Positions 32,661 through 47,182 of a DNA stretch of 64,000 nucleotides are shown here, in pieces (position 1 is the first letter of the stretch; each line of letters begins with the position of its first letter). The notes under the pieces were generated by a model, which was not told the origin of the DNA, did no database searches, and saw only the letters and a program-made list of their open reading frames with translations. Made by a program: the position numbers and the translations under genes. Source of the DNA: Ficedula albicollis (Eukaryota > Chordata > Aves > Passeriformes > Muscicapidae); contig NC_021678.1 in assembly GCF_000247815.1 (NCBI RefSeq), positions 885,878-949,877 of the forward strand, written 5' to 3'.

Positions 32661-35395
32661 TGCCAAAGTGAACAATCGAAGGTGAAGAATAAAAGTACAA
32701 TTAATCCATTTCAACAAAAATAAATGTCATTTGACCGGAGAAGCAAGTTTTCATTCAAAATCAGAACTTTCGAAATGCAAGTTTGACCTGTAGGATCATG
32801 AAGTCAGCTGCAGTACTGATAATGAGGGACTGTGTGGAACAGAATGAAACAGGGTATGGCTCTGCTCCATCTTCTGGAAGCACTGTTTCCCATGAGTGAA
32901 GAATATTACTGTGTGCCTGATAAACATCTTTGATACAGCCCTTAACTCCTTCAGTTTCCAACACAACTTTTTAAAACACTTCTAAACATAACAAACATCA
33001 AAAAGAAATCCTAAAAAGATTTTTTAAATGCATTAACCAAAATGATTTCCCATAGATTCAGCCCTTTAACACACAATTTCCTTGAGGGCATACAATGAAC
33101 ATCAAACAAGCAAACCTTAAATCAGAATACTGCTTTTGTGTGTGTGCACATACTAAAGTCCTGCTGTCAGCTATGAGAGGACCACATAGATGGAGGCTTC
33201 CAGTCAAAAACTGAGTGTCTTTGGATTACAGCCAGCACTGCTACAGGCAACCTAAAGGCACTCATAGCACTAAGCACAGCAGCAACACTGGCAATTTTTC
33301 AGTTTGACAGGTGCTAAATACCACTGAACTTCATTATAAGTCCATTTTTATTGCAGCTATTGCCCAACACTCCTCAAATGACCTTACAGTAAGATAATTC
33401 TAATAAACACCCTTAAACCAGAGCCATTCCAGGTGAATCATATATGGACAACTTCCCTTCAATAGCAACAAAGACCCACATAAGAGAAAAGGAAGCATGC
33501 ACCTACTTCAGCATCCCAAGAGCAGAGCTGGCTTTTATCACTGAGCCCCATCTTATCCCCACATGCTTTAGCATTTGTCCTCTCAATTCCCCTGAAAACA
33601 TTCATATTGCAAAGATGTTAATATTTGGATTGATACAAACCAATGTAAGCTTTACTTAGCTTTCATTGAAAACATTCCACAAATTCACAGAGCAAGAGAA
33701 CAAGTTTTAGTACTCATTGTAGCATGTAACTATTGTTTTTTGTCAAATTTCAGAGATGTGACAGTACCAAGGAAATTGAAAGCTTGTTTGAATTCAAAGG
33801 AACTGCCAGACTATCTCCTGGACAAGAAAGAAAATCTACATTTCTGAGACACAGGTATCTCCTAGTACATTTCAAAATGGCAGCCTGGCTATAAACAGAT
33901 ATTCTCAACCCAAAGGAATTTCTCTGGTGGATGCAGCCCAACCATCACCCCAAACGAGTCTGCCACTTGTATACTGCTAGCACTCGTGGAAGTTTGGTCA
34001 ATATCTATTAATCAGAGTCGATGTGGGACATTTTGAACATCCTTTAAAAAGCACAGCTTTGATTTCCCATCTGTCCTGTAAACTTTCCCACTGAAGAAGT
34101 ACATTGTTATATTGCACTTCACAGTTCATGTCTGAAGAAAAGGTGCAGAAGCAAATAACTGTATTTCTTTCAAAACCAGCATTGACTGCTTTCAGCATAT
34201 AAACCACCTAGTTCACCACCAATGGATTCAAACTCGGATCATATACAAACATTTGTCTCCAAACAGATGCAGTTACTCAGCATTTTACCAGAGGGATTAT
34301 GAATATACCCTTAACCTAACACAAGTGCATATAAATTGTTATCAATTGAACATGCACACTTCACAAACATATCCCAAACTCACAGCAGCTTCAGTCCCAA
34401 ACCAGATCAGTGATTTTTGCACAGCAATCAAACCAGTTGTCAATCTTTTCACAAAAAGATTCATTTTAAAGCAGGACAAAATTCAAAGCATCTTCTACAC
34501 TAAATACATACATGCAATTTCAAATCCCTCACTGAAGCTTCTCCATTGTTCTACTGAAATGAAAACCTCTGCATCAACAACAGGTAAAAACTCCTCACCA
34601 TAACCATGTAATTACTGCTCAGATAAACAATGCAAATTAACTAAGACACAGGTAATCTAATCAATTATCTGATGTAAATAGCTGCAAGCGATCTGCCCCA
34701 AGAACTGTTTGACAACAGTGCCACCAAGTGACGGAATTCAGGAAAACACAAACCACAACGACCCCCACATAGAAACGTTACAGCATTTACCATCGTGTTC
34801 TGGAAGAGGTAAAGTCTTATTTTATCATCAAGGGAAAAAAATCAGCGAATACCCATAATGAGAGCTGATATTTTCACATAAGCTGTGTATAATGACAGAA
34901 TATCCAACATTAAACACATGTTAACTATTCAACTTAACCTTGGTCTTGCAAACACAAGCCAAAGACCATGTGCACTTCAAAGTTTGATGCATACTAACCT
35001 CATAAATTCATTTCTGAAGAAGAAAAAAACAGTGCTATGCATGCACAGGAAGTATTGGATTCCATTAACTTATGTGAATCTGGTTAATTTTTCAAGTAAA
35101 AGATTGCAAATAGTACTTCTATACACTTCCTTTTAGAAAATTACATGTTAATGCAACTTTTAATGTCTGCTAAGTCTCACTTACCTATTCTGCCCATGCT
35201 CCTCTCTGCTGAGAAAGCAAAACCCAGGCAGTCATCACCACATGCACGAGACCTGGCCCCCCTCCTGCTGCCTTACCTGGCACTGCACAGAGCACAAAAC
35301 CCAACTGACAGCACAGTAACTCCAACACAGCACTTCCACCACCCGCCCTGGTGATGCCCAGCATTCTGTATTCTTACCAGCTTCCATGGTCTTAC

Positions 35396-35515
35396 CTGCT
35401 GACGTTTGTATGCCAAGTAATCAAGATTTTCCAGATCTTTTTGAAACTTTTGGTAGGTTTTCTGTAGATCAGATTTGCTGGATACATTTCTTAAAGATTC
35501 AAATGATCTTTGAAA
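35396..35515 (-). CDS. CTNNA3: CTNNA3 fourth coding exon (residues 155-194)
   Basis: The exon is exactly 120 nt (40 codons), phase 0 at both ends. It encodes FQRSFESLRNVSSKSDLQKT, then YQKFQKDLENLDYLAYKRQQ. The FQR.FESL.N and LENLDYLA.KRQQ motifs are those of CTNNA3; the paralogues share only the KRQQ end. The acceptor is a long T/C tract ending TCACAG, and the donor is GTAAGA. This acceptor, its pyrimidine tract and the first 12 exon bases are repeated 63 bp upstream in the transcript (35567-35633), so there are two candidate acceptors. Only the one used here gives an open frame. The exon lies next to a duplicated block and a poly-C run (35635-37452), so local assembly quality is a concern. 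Confidence 0.95.
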
Positions 35516-35633
35516 CTGTGAGGGGAAAAAAAAATCAAACCAACAAAAAATTATCATTCATACAGATGATCTTTGAAACTGTGAGGGGAAAAAAAAAATA
35601 AAACCAAACCAACAAAAAATTATCATTCATACA
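35504..35633. repeat. 63-bp tandem duplication spanning the CTNNA3 acceptor
   Basis: Copies at 35504-35564 and 35567-35633 include TGATCTTTGAAACTGTGAGG, an A-run, and a CAACAAAAAATTATCATTCA tail. The left copy covers the start of the fourth coding exon; the right copy lies in the intron. Confidence 0.9.
35567..35633 (-). promoter_or_regulatory. Duplicate (decoy) splice acceptor upstream of CTNNA3 fourth coding exon
   Basis: The segment 35504-35564 (first 12 exon bases, AG, pyrimidine tract, upstream A/T stretch) recurs almost exactly here with a 63-bp period. The copied AG would start an exon at 35578. Read from there in phase 0 the codons are F Q R S S V followed by TGA, so use of this copy would truncate the protein. 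The copy differs mainly by a few extra bases in the A/C-rich (T/G-rich on the transcript) part. Confidence 0.75.
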
Positions 35634-35634
35634 A

Positions 35635-36648
<1,014 letters not shown>

Positions 36649-37452
36649 TTGCTGTGTCTCACTCTGTGTTACTATTATTTTCTACTGAATGCTAAGACTA
36701 TTGAGCTTTGACACCTCTAACCTTCCACATATTCCTACAGTTTTGTTTTGAAACCAATCACAGAATTCAAAGCACTGTACACATGCCCTCCTCAATTAAA
36801 TGAAGTCCTCTAATTTCATGGGTCAGACAAAACACAAGCAGTCAATTTCTAAAGGTGAGTTCTTTTTCTATGCCAAGTTTCAGGAAATAATATATTCACA
36901 TAGATTTAAATCCTTTCTTTTCAACTAAGAAAAGTGTATGCAACTTTATACAGGCCATGAACTCATTCTATCAAGTATAACAGTAGAACTTAGAAATCAC
37001 ATGGTGCTTCTTATCAAGTTAATTTACTTAAGAGTAATTTAAGACCAGATAATCACCTTGGGCAACATGCTCACATTCTGCATGAAAACTGTGACAACTC
37101 AAATTATACTTCATTATAGACCTTACTTTCCAATTTAAAACTTCTTTCATGCATACACTACTATCAAAAATAAGACTAGTATTTTTCAGAGATGCACAAC
37201 ACCAGCCCAGCTGCAGGAACTGTAATAGAAAGGTTAAGAGGAGAATTGGAGGTCCAGCTTCCAATTGCTACCTTGAGGAAATCATGAGCCTTCTCCTCTG
37301 ACTTGCTGTTTGCCCAGCTGTAAATACTCTTCCCCTCATGAGCATGCGGCTGCTGCAAAGCTGCAGGTAGCTCAGTCATATTTTGTTATCACTGTGATTA
37401 CCATCAAAAGAAAATCCATAAACATGTATTTACACTGATATAATTAGGAAGA
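36649..37452 (+). repeat. Copy 2 of the duplicated 804-bp block
   Basis: It matches 35635-36438 almost base for base, then continues into unique intron sequence. The divergence of about 0.4 percent fits allelic difference. Confidence 0.92.
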
Positions 37453-38674
37453 ACTAGATGCTTGTAAATCCTTCCAAAATACTGACTTAGCCTAGTGCAG
37501 TTCCAGGGCCTTTAGGTGAAGCTCACCTGTGGAACCAGTGCCCAGGGAATGAGGCAATGGACTGCTTTCCAGTCACTTCTGGAAAACCAAGCACTTCCGT
37601 AGTACCTACAGCCCACATTCCTCTATACCTTTGCTTAAACTACAGCCACTGAATTGGAATCATGAACCACAGGAGTAGAAGGATAAAAGAAAAAAAAAAT
37701 AAACAAAGCCAAACCTCCACTCTTGTGTCCCTCTTTAAGAAGCTGAGAACATAACTGACAGCCAGTGCTGATCCAGGACCTGGCATGCTCCAGATGCTCT
37801 CATTCCTGAGCATGTGACTGAGCTCAAGCCCAAGCTGCACCTGATGCTGAACAGCCCCCAGGCACTTCTTGGGATAATAGGCAGCTGCAGTGGATTTCCA
37901 CTGACAATTTACTACAACTTCAGGAACCTTCAGGCAAGTTAGCATGTCTTGTTTGCCACTCTGCAGCCTTTATTTCAGTCTCACTGCTCTCATAACCAAA
38001 AGGCAAGTAAAGGCAGTGGATTTATCCATCTGTAATTTATCTTACTCTTACCTCATTCAGCACTACTACAGGTTAACTGGAGACTTTCTAGTTGCATTTA
38101 AAGTGTTTGTGAACAAAAAATAAAATAAAACTTTCTCACCCCAAGTATATGTTCCTGAATTCTGTACTGATGCAGCTGACAAAACACACATGCTAAGACA
38201 AAACTGCAATATGCTCTATTCTTTTCTGTTTGACTTCATTATCTTCTAATTTTTGTATGATTTGTTGTTTTCAGATTTTATCTCTGCTCCAGAGCTGGTC
38301 TGAAAACTTTGCATTTGCAGTGTTTGCTTTCATCAATTCCCACTCCTGGCTAATAATCCCTTAGCTGGAAGCAACTTAATTACAACATTTGCAAACAAGA
38401 CTCAAGTTCAATTTAAGGTGACCAAAAGCACTCCATAGTCCTTGGTTTTTTTCAAGTGTGTAAGAAACTGCTCATAATGTCTCTGGCAAGTTCATCATGC
38501 ACCTTCTGCTTCAAACCATGACATATTTCTCCAGAACTTAGCTCAAAGCTGTTGCACCCTGTTGTTGGATTGAATAATGCAGGGATAAGGTCTCCAATGA
38601 TTCCTGAACTCACTAAATAAGCATAAGATACAGTCTTTTCTTGAGGCTTTTTTATTTTTTAGATAATCATCAAC

Positions 38675-38719
38675 ATCCTACAATAGAGTTGTAGGATCAT
38701 CATCATCCTTTTAAGGATG
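38675..38719. repeat. Two adjacent small inverted repeats
   Basis: ATCCTACAA (38675-38683) pairs with TTGTAGGAT (38689-38697) around a 5-nt loop. It is followed at 38704-38719 by CATCCTT-TT-AAGGATG, with 7-bp arms. Small and possibly fortuitous. Confidence 0.7.
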
Positions 38720-41700
38720 TACTTAATCCCACAGCTTCAGTTCTTCATTAGCAGGAGTGCTGCCAGCAATTTCACTCAGTTCCTCATGTCCTGCAGCAAC
38801 CTAAACATCAATAATGCATTTGGCTCTCTGGAAAGAGATATATGAAGCAGCATGAGAGCATGAGCAAATACAAACCAAATGTATAAGGGCAACATGCTTC
38901 AATAAAATTAATGGGTAACTGCCAGAACATCCACATCTGTCTTTAGATGCAAGAGAGAAACACTTTTTAAAAATTCAACTCAAAAGTAAATAAAAAACAG
39001 ACCAAGCCATTTTAAGAAAACATAGATATGCACTTTCCACTGCCATCAGCAGGAAATCAGAAAACTGTGTCTTGGACATACAAAGGTTATCAGCACATGT
39101 GTTAAACTTAAAATTACATCTGGATCTTTCTGCATCATACTTTTATCAGTGTGAACCAGCATTTTGGGGTGAGTGGTAAGAAAAGCCTCTCTCATCTCTC
39201 CTGTCTAGAAGTGGAAATAAATATCAGAATTCCTGACTTTTTCTTCTCTTACCAATAGCCAAATATAAATAATCATAAGAGATTCACAGCAGCTTTCTGC
39301 CTGTCACGTTTTCAAAGTGCTTTGAACAGTTTCTGGAAACTGAGAAGTAGCATTCATTTACTCCTTTTACTCTCAGTGGCACTACTAGGTAACTACCTGG
39401 ATGGATTTTTCCTCTGTGATAAAATCGTATCCCTATGATTTCATCAGAGCTGCTTCTGTTTGTCGAGTTACCACAGTAACTTCATAGCACAGATAATGCA
39501 TAGACAACTTTGTACCTTAAAGAGAAGAGCATGACTTTATAGCCACTAATATCACAGCATTCCTTTCACAGGAAATCCCAAACCCACCATGCAGAACCAG
39601 AGCCCAGCACCCTGGCCCTAAAATGCAGGGTGTGTAACAGCAGCCCCAATGCCCTGAGCAGGCACCATCAAGACATGGCTGAATGAAGGCTCTGGGCTCA
39701 TCCAACTGGAAACCAACACACAGTGAATGCTCCAACTAAGTGAAGCAACTCCCTGTCCCATTTCATGTATCACAAAGCAACAAATGCCATGAGAACTCTG
39801 AAAGCGATGAGGATCACAAATGCGGATGGGCCAGAAGTGTTACAACACTGCCTCCTTGGAAGTATGATGTTCATAATTAGTGTGAAGTGTTACAGCCTCC
39901 TCTTAGATACTGACCATGCTGTATCTAATTAGTAAGCATGACTGTAAACATCAGGACTGCAAGCCCTATGGTCTCACATCTTAAACAGTGCAATGTCAAA
40001 GATGAGAGTTGAGTTCTGACTCAAGTTCCTCCTGCAGCAAAGCAGATTAACAGCTGAGAATCCTCTGCTGTCTTTATGAGCTCCTGACGTAGCATTTTTG
40101 AGGGTTTATTTCACTATCCTTCTACCTACTTACAGGAGCCTTGGAACTTCTGCTCTGCTGTCATACCTAACAAAAAGAGGCAATGAGATCAAAGAAAAGA
40201 GCCTGAGACAGAGTGGCTGCACATTTCAAAAGGAAATCATATTAAAGTAACTAATCGTACTAAAATTTTGATACTGCTTAAGCCAAAATTTAATACTTTT
40301 CATCTTCAACACAAGCCATGAAAATTAATGGCTTACCAGCTAAACAGGAGGCCAGGACACAAAATTATGAGATTATAAACATGCAGTGCAAAGTGCTTCA
40401 TTGCTTATAATTCAGAAATGTGGGAAGCAGCATCATTAATCACAGAGTCCAAAGCCATATTCCTGGTAACCACCTTACAATCTCCACATAAACAGGAACA
40501 GGGTCAGCAGATCCTGCTCCTCCCGTTTGTGCACGATGCTACTGCACAGGCCACACACCTTTAATGGCACTCACCTGGGAGTCCAGCTCTATGAAGATGA
40601 TGTAATCAAAGGGCCTGCTGCACTTCCTTCACATCGTTTCTACACAGCTGGTTCAGATTTAGGGCCAGTGCTAAGAAAAGCCACTCTATTATTCATGAAT
40701 TAGGAGAAATGGCTCTTTTTTGTTCATCTAAAGCTGCACAAGCCAAAGATTATTTATATTTCAGAGTATCAATATTATCATGTTCCACTGCATAGGGCAG
40801 TACAGTAGCACTGAACTATTTTTTTCCATCGGTAAAGTATTTCTCTTTATTTTCACATGGATTAATAGGAGTTGAATTAAGGGCAGGAAGCAAATTTTAC
40901 TTCCATTTTGACAAAAGGAAGCTGTCCATTGAAAAAAATATCTTCTTGTTTTTATAAGGAATTGGTTCTTTAAAAGACTAAATTATATTAAATGTACTAT
41001 TTAAATTACCCAGAGATATGGTTGGAAAAAAAACCATTCACAACATCTCTTAAATTCCAGTTACTGAACACACATACTTAAGAGGAAAAAGCTGCTCTTC
41101 TCATATTGTGCTGTAATGGAATGGGCAATGTGCCTCCTTTGGAGAGGTTTATAGAGAGCAGTCCAACAGCTTTTTCCATTCAGAAAATAACAGATGATTT
41201 TGCTAGCATTTTAAGAAGGTCTGAAGACATACACTTTGATGATAAAGCAGATACTGTTTGTTTTGCATGCATTTCCTCATTTCTGCCTCTCAAAGCACAA
41301 ATGAGTTATAAAATAAATTTCTCTAGATCAGAATGATCTCTGCATGCTTGAACTGTTGATCAGACAAGCCATTCTACATTACACCATGTTTGTTGCTACA
41401 CTGCCAATAAATAATGTGCCAGAGCAAGATAATTTCCCAAGATGATTTTCACAGCCTAGAATCTACCTTCCCATATTAGCACTGTAGAGAAGGAATTTCA
41501 GAATGCCACTTCCATATTATTCTCCTTTAAGCACAGCACTTCAGTGGTATGTGCTGCAGTAGAGGCCAAACACAGGACCAGACTCTCCAAAGGGAAGCCT
41601 TTAGCAATGCCCTTTCCCTGACAGGTTCAAAGAGTCAACTGCACTGAGCCCTGGTCACTGACTGGAGCAGGCAGGCATCTGCACAGTCCAAACAATTATT

Positions 41701-42123
41701 TCAAACAGGCCTCAGCTTATCTAATACCCACCTTCCAACTTCATCACCAGACACAATATGGATTTCTACACTCAGCTGGACTTCTGATGACTTCAAGCAT
41801 TGTATTAATCTCTGCTAAAAGCCATGGTTATGTTACAGATCTCCCCAAGATTTGAGTTTACAACTTCACATTCCAGTAGGAATTTATTATCTCACAGCTT
41901 GACAATTACTTGTAAAAGTAAGATACAAAGGAGCAGTCCAGAGGCTCCTATCTCAAGCACAGAAGTGGACATCCAGATTCCTGCTGCACTCAAAAGAACG
42001 CTCACTTTGAAAAAGCCAACTCCTAAAAGCAATTCTTTGAAGCTGCTTGTCCTCTGTTATTTACTGGGCATCACAGAGTGCCACAGAATTTGCAGACTGT
42101 AATGATAAATACTGTAGCCCTGA

Positions 42124-42265
42124 TTCCAAACAGCTGCATCCCACATACGACAGACAGACCTCTGATTGGTAGCAGGAATCTCTGTTTGATAATAAATTTC
42201 CAAACAGCTGCATCCCACATACGACAGACAGACCTCTGATTGGTAGTAGGAATCTCTGTTTGATG
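42124..42265 (+). repeat. 74-bp tandem duplication
   Basis: Two copies starting TTCCAAACAGCTGCATCCCA at 42124 and 42198, nearly identical (AGCAGG versus AGTAGG). Overlapping minus-strand ORFs here merely repeat the same peptide. Confidence 0.92.
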
Positions 42266-45200
42266 AGAAAATAAATAGGAGCATGAACCATCTTCTCTCA
42301 ATGACTCCTGTCACTTTCTTAATACTCATGCTACAGAAGTTCCCCCTGCCATGAGAGTGACCCACACCCAACAAAGGACGGTGGCAAGAAGTTAGAACTT
42401 ACTCTGGGCTACTGCTGTAAAAAACAAGGTTTCTATAAACACATTAGGAACAAGTGGAGTGCTAAGGACAGTCTCCATCCTTTATTGGATGCAGGGGGAA
42501 ACATGGTGACAAAGAGGAAAAGTCTGAGATACTTCTCTGTCTCAGCCTTCAGGAGCAGGACCAGCTGTTTTCCAGGTACCCAGCCCCCTGAAGCTGAGCA
42601 CAGGGATGGGGAGCAGAATGCATTCCCCCAATCCAAAATGAAAGGTTTAGTGACCGGCTATACCATGTAAGACTCACACAAGTCCAAAGTGATCTGCTGG
42701 AGGGTAGGAAGGCCCCACACAGGGATCAGGATCAATTAAGCACAGCTCTGGGAGTTGAACCAAGCCCCTAAACCTGAAGCACAGGGCAGCCCAAGATGAC
42801 CTTCTTCTTTGATTCCATGTAACCCTACTGAGTTCCTGCTCACAACATTTTTAATGCTGTTGAATACTCTGCAGGAAAGGGAGGAACAGACAGCACTATG
42901 CTCATAAGGCCCAACTTCAGAAGTTGTTTCTTATCTCTAGCCATTCTCTCTTTTTTTTCCCCTGGCAGGAGTTTTAAATAACTCTAAGCAAGCATTTTGT
43001 AAAGACCATGCTGTCTGAGGCATTCATGAAAAATAAGAAGACTTACACAGTAAATTTACAAGCATGACACGAAGGGGGAAAAGGCAGATAAAACATGTTG
43101 GCTCAGCATGATCTGAAAGCGATTAGAGAAAGACAGACTGCCAATGCTCTTTGAATGAGATTCTCCAAACTTGTTACTTTCCTGCTGTTCTCTTCTGATC
43201 AATGAATTTAAGCAATTCCATTAGTCTGTTAATTCACTTAATTAAATAATATCGAGCATTACTAACCATAATGGATGAGCTCTAACACAGCTCTGAATCA
43301 CAGTGTGCAATACACAAGACATCCCTTTGTCTGACCACATTTCTCACAACTCAGTTGTTTCTTTAGAGACTTCATTTAAGCATGGAAACTCAGACACAGA
43401 TAGCTATTTATTTAAACTCTACCTGTTAAAAAATAAAAAAAGGTGTTTAAAGAAGGAAAACCTTTCTTTTTGGTGTGATGTACTTTATTTTTTCAGTCAA
43501 CTCTAAAAGGATCTTCCTGTTTGCACTGTGCCCTCTCAGTCTAATAGGACTGAATTCCACAAGTGGCCAGAAGTATTCTGTGCCAGAATGTATCAGTCAC
43601 TGAGAGCTTATACTGGCATCTAGCATGCATTATTTACATACACATTTATTCACTCTTTGTTCAGTGAAAATCTGATAGAATTCATTAAACAATCAAAGTT
43701 CTCTCCACTTTATTAGCAAAACTTCTAAAAAAGAGCTAATATCCAGTTCACAAAGCTGGGGTTTTGAGCATTTGGTTTGAAATCCCTGTCAGGATTATCA
43801 AATCCTTTCAAACTCACTTACCTGATACTTCTAGTTTCAAAATGTCACATTTCAGTATTTTTGTGACCAAAAATATCCAGTATTTTTGGCATTACACAGT
43901 GTTTAATATGAAGGGTTTATTCCACAGAATTCAAAAACTTAAGTTCAAAACCTAAATTCAAAAACTCCTAAGTCTAAGCAAAATGTACAGGAAACAATAT
44001 TGTTAGAGATTAAATAAACTGGAAGAGATAGCTGAGGTTCATCTTTTTCTCCTAGGTACACATCATCAGGCAGATGTGACAGTAGACGAGGCTTTCTGTG
44101 ACAGCCAGTCACATTGTCTTTGTTTTCTTTCTATTTTTATTCCCAGGTTACTGAGGAAATTAAAGTTTAATGATCCAGAGTGTATTCTGTCAGTAGAAAA
44201 ACGTATGGTTTTAAATGTCAGTGTGGGAATTAACTAATTGTAATGAGTGACCAAGATCAAAAACTTTCAGCACTCTTCGATAAATAGGTTTGAAAAACAT
44301 TAGATACTTAAATAGGTAATTCCCAATTAAATACTTCCCTATTGAGCAAGATCTCACTAATACTGTACAGAGTTCTTTGATGATGCTGAACCGAATTCTT
44401 TCATTTTATTCATGCAAATAAAGAAAGGATCCTTGATTAGAATTTTTATGGTTTTTATCCTACTATGACTACTTTTTTTTTTTTCAAATTAATTTTGGCT
44501 TAGTCTTTTCTGATGTCTTCATTCTACCCCATGAAAATGATAGCTCTCAGAGACATGGAAATGAAGAACAATGACATTTCCCATCTCTTAAATTTTAACA
44601 GCTGTAACACCCATGCCTGAAGAAAAGGAAAGTATGGTAGAAGTATTAAGGTTTTAGAATAAGTGCAAAGAAAAGCAGCTAATGACTTTAAGGAGTTGAT
44701 TTTCAAGGCATATGAACTTGTAAAACCCAAAAATATTACAGCTGATACAGCAAAGACAAGGTCTACCTTGACACTTGTGTGAACACAATGTGTCTTTGTG
44801 GGAGCAAGTCCATGTTGAAGAAAAATTGAATTCCTAAGAGAGTTTTAAAGTATAATGATTTCAGTTAAACCCTTAGAACAGAGCCAAGCTGCAATTCATT
44901 AAAATATTTAACCGTATTTAAATCTGGCTCAGTTAGCTGTGACCAAAAGTTGTTAGAAATTGAGGGATGTTCAATAGCATATGTTGAAATTACATTAAGT
45001 CAATTTCCTAATTAGATATCAACATAAAAAGACACCATTACAGCTAATACCACTGTTGGCAAGTTCAACAGCCAGAGCAGAGACTAAATAAATATGCAAA
45101 ATGTAACCCTCTCCTCTAAGAACTAGGGTGAGTCTTTTTGCACAGGCATTACTGAGAGTGTTATACCACACTCATTTATTCTAAGGGTGCATTTACAAGT

Positions 45201-46137
45201 TCAGTTCTCCCTCCTATTAAGGAGGAAGTATGGAAGAAGATGACAAGTTAATGCCACTCTTTGCAGTGCTGGAGGTTTTCCTGAATGATACTCTGCATTC
45301 TTTCATCATTTTCAGTTATATTTTGTTTTCAGATGGAAAACATGAAGCGAATTAGATAGCTGTTTAGAAACACTGAAACTCTAGTGAGGAACACCACCTA
45401 ATTTTAGTTCTCTCATGTAGAACATACTCAATACATCTCAGAAGAGAGCATCTAGGATTATGAAAATGAATGTTAAAAATGTAATAGATTACCATGAAAA
45501 ATATAATAATTTAAGAAAATTTTCCACAAACAGTATGAAAGACATATCATTCCTATTACAGCTGACAAATTTAAACATATAGAACAACAGAGAGGCTTCT
45601 GCAGGTCAGTGTTAATTTAGCCTGTACTCCATCTCTAGCAGTAGTCAGTGGCAGACCTTTCAAGCCCAGTATTGAAACACAACATTGCTTTATTATGAAA
45701 TACTTTTCCTACTCTGATTTGAAGCCACATTTTCATTCTCTCTTCCTCACCAAATTGAACGTGCTTCAACATGGTCCCCTAAGTCACTGTGCTCTCTTGT
45801 GGCACGAGGCATTATGAGAGGTGGCACTGATTATTCACCTCTGCCCTGAAATATTAGCAAGTCAACAAAAATTTGTGCTTTTATCAGTCTCTTATAAATT
45901 ACTGAAAGTATTAGTGGACAAAAAGAGGAACCAAAAATAGATCAAGTATGCTGAGCTGCTGCAAGTAGGTGAGTTTTTTTGGTGCATTTCCAAATCTGAT
46001 CCAGACTCTACACTTGCACAGGTGTAGTGTGCATGAGACCTGCGAGGCTCAAGTGCAGGAGGAGTTTTCCATGGTGGAGGAGCCCTGAGCAGACCCAGCT
46101 GCGGCTCAGAGCAGCTGAGGGGAGCAGTGTTACTCAC

Positions 46138-46304
46138 CACAGTCAGGTGCTGCAGCAGGAAGGCCACATCCTCCATGTCAGCCAGGATGAGGAGCCTGGT
46201 GACAGCGGCCAGCAGGGAGCGAGCCGCTGGGACAACAGCCTGCCTCCTGGGCAGGGAGCAGGGATCGCTGGTGAACGCCTCTGCTGACACCTGCAGGGCC
46301 TGAC
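46138..46304 (-). CDS. CTNNA3: CTNNA3 third coding exon (rest of residue 99 to 154)
   Basis: The exon is 167 nt. It starts with GT, which completes Ser99, after a CCTTTTGCAG acceptor, and ends in phase 0 at GTG followed by a GTGAGT donor. It encodes QALQVSAEAFTSDPC and then a helix containing ARSLLAAVTRLLILADMEDV, ending LLQHLTV. The ARxLLxAVTRLLILADM motif is close to invariant in alpha-catenins and forms part of the beta-catenin-binding bundle. The pattern SAE.F..DPC..P.R.AVV matches CTNNA3. The exon is locally GC-rich compared with the surrounding intron, as expected for coding sequence. No disruption is seen. Confidence 0.96.
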
Positions 46305-46872
46305 CTGCAAAAGGAACGCACATTCCCTCAGGCTGCATCACAACACCCACAGGAAAGGGAGTCATTGAAGTTCTGGCTGTTATTTGGCAAGTCACAAGTG
46401 TTACCAATAAATTTGGTGTCTCTCTCTTGCCCTAATGCCTTGAAATGAAGGTCAATTATTACATATCGTGCAGGTTAATGTTCCACAACCTCCATGATGT
46501 CCCCTTTCTGTTTCACAGCATCACTCAGTTCTGAAATAATTCCCTTGGCCTTCACACTATTGCTCTTAGCTGTACACAACAAAGCCAGGGGCTTTGTTAA
46601 ACCCTCCTAGTCACTACTTGTTATATTACTATGTACTTTGGTGTCCTTGCTATTAAATAACTCCTGGTCACAGGAGGCAATCAAGTACTGCTCTTCTCAT
46701 TACAAATATAAGTTAATGGAATGAAAATCTCATACATTCAAACATCTGACTGCCGTAAAGTGAAATCTGTGCCACAGAGCTAGTGACTGCCAATAGACAA
46801 CAACATACTGCTCCCCAATGTGAAGTTTGGTAAAGAAATTCAACAATGCAGACAACAAACACCATAAACACC

Positions 46873-47182
46873 TGAAGGGAGGTGTAAAGGTGATAGAGCC
46901 AGACTGTTATCAGTGGTGCCCAGAAACAGGAGGAGAAGCAATGGGCACAAAGTGACACACAGGAGATTCCATGCCAGCATCAGAAAATGTTTTTTCACTG
47001 CCAGAGTGACTCGGCAGTGGCACAGGCCAACCAGGAAGGCTGTGGAGTCTCCATCCTGGGAGATGTTAAAAGCCTGGCTGGACATGGTCCTGGGCAGACT
47101 GCTGGCCCTGCCTGACCTGGGGCATTGGCCCAGATGACCCTCAGAGGTCCCTTCCACCCCTCAACATTCTGCAATTCTGTGA
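46873..47182 (+). mobile_element. CR1 LINE fragment with ORF2 C-terminus and 3' tail
   Basis: The plus-strand frame reads RRRSNGHKVTHRRFH, then FFTARVTRQWHRP and AVESPSWEMLKAWLD, the decayed C-terminal end of CR1 ORF2. It is followed by a GAGGTCCCTTCCACCCCTCA tail and TTCTGCAATTCTGTGA octamers. It is 5'-truncated and inactive, and lies antisense to CTNNA3. Confidence 0.88.
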
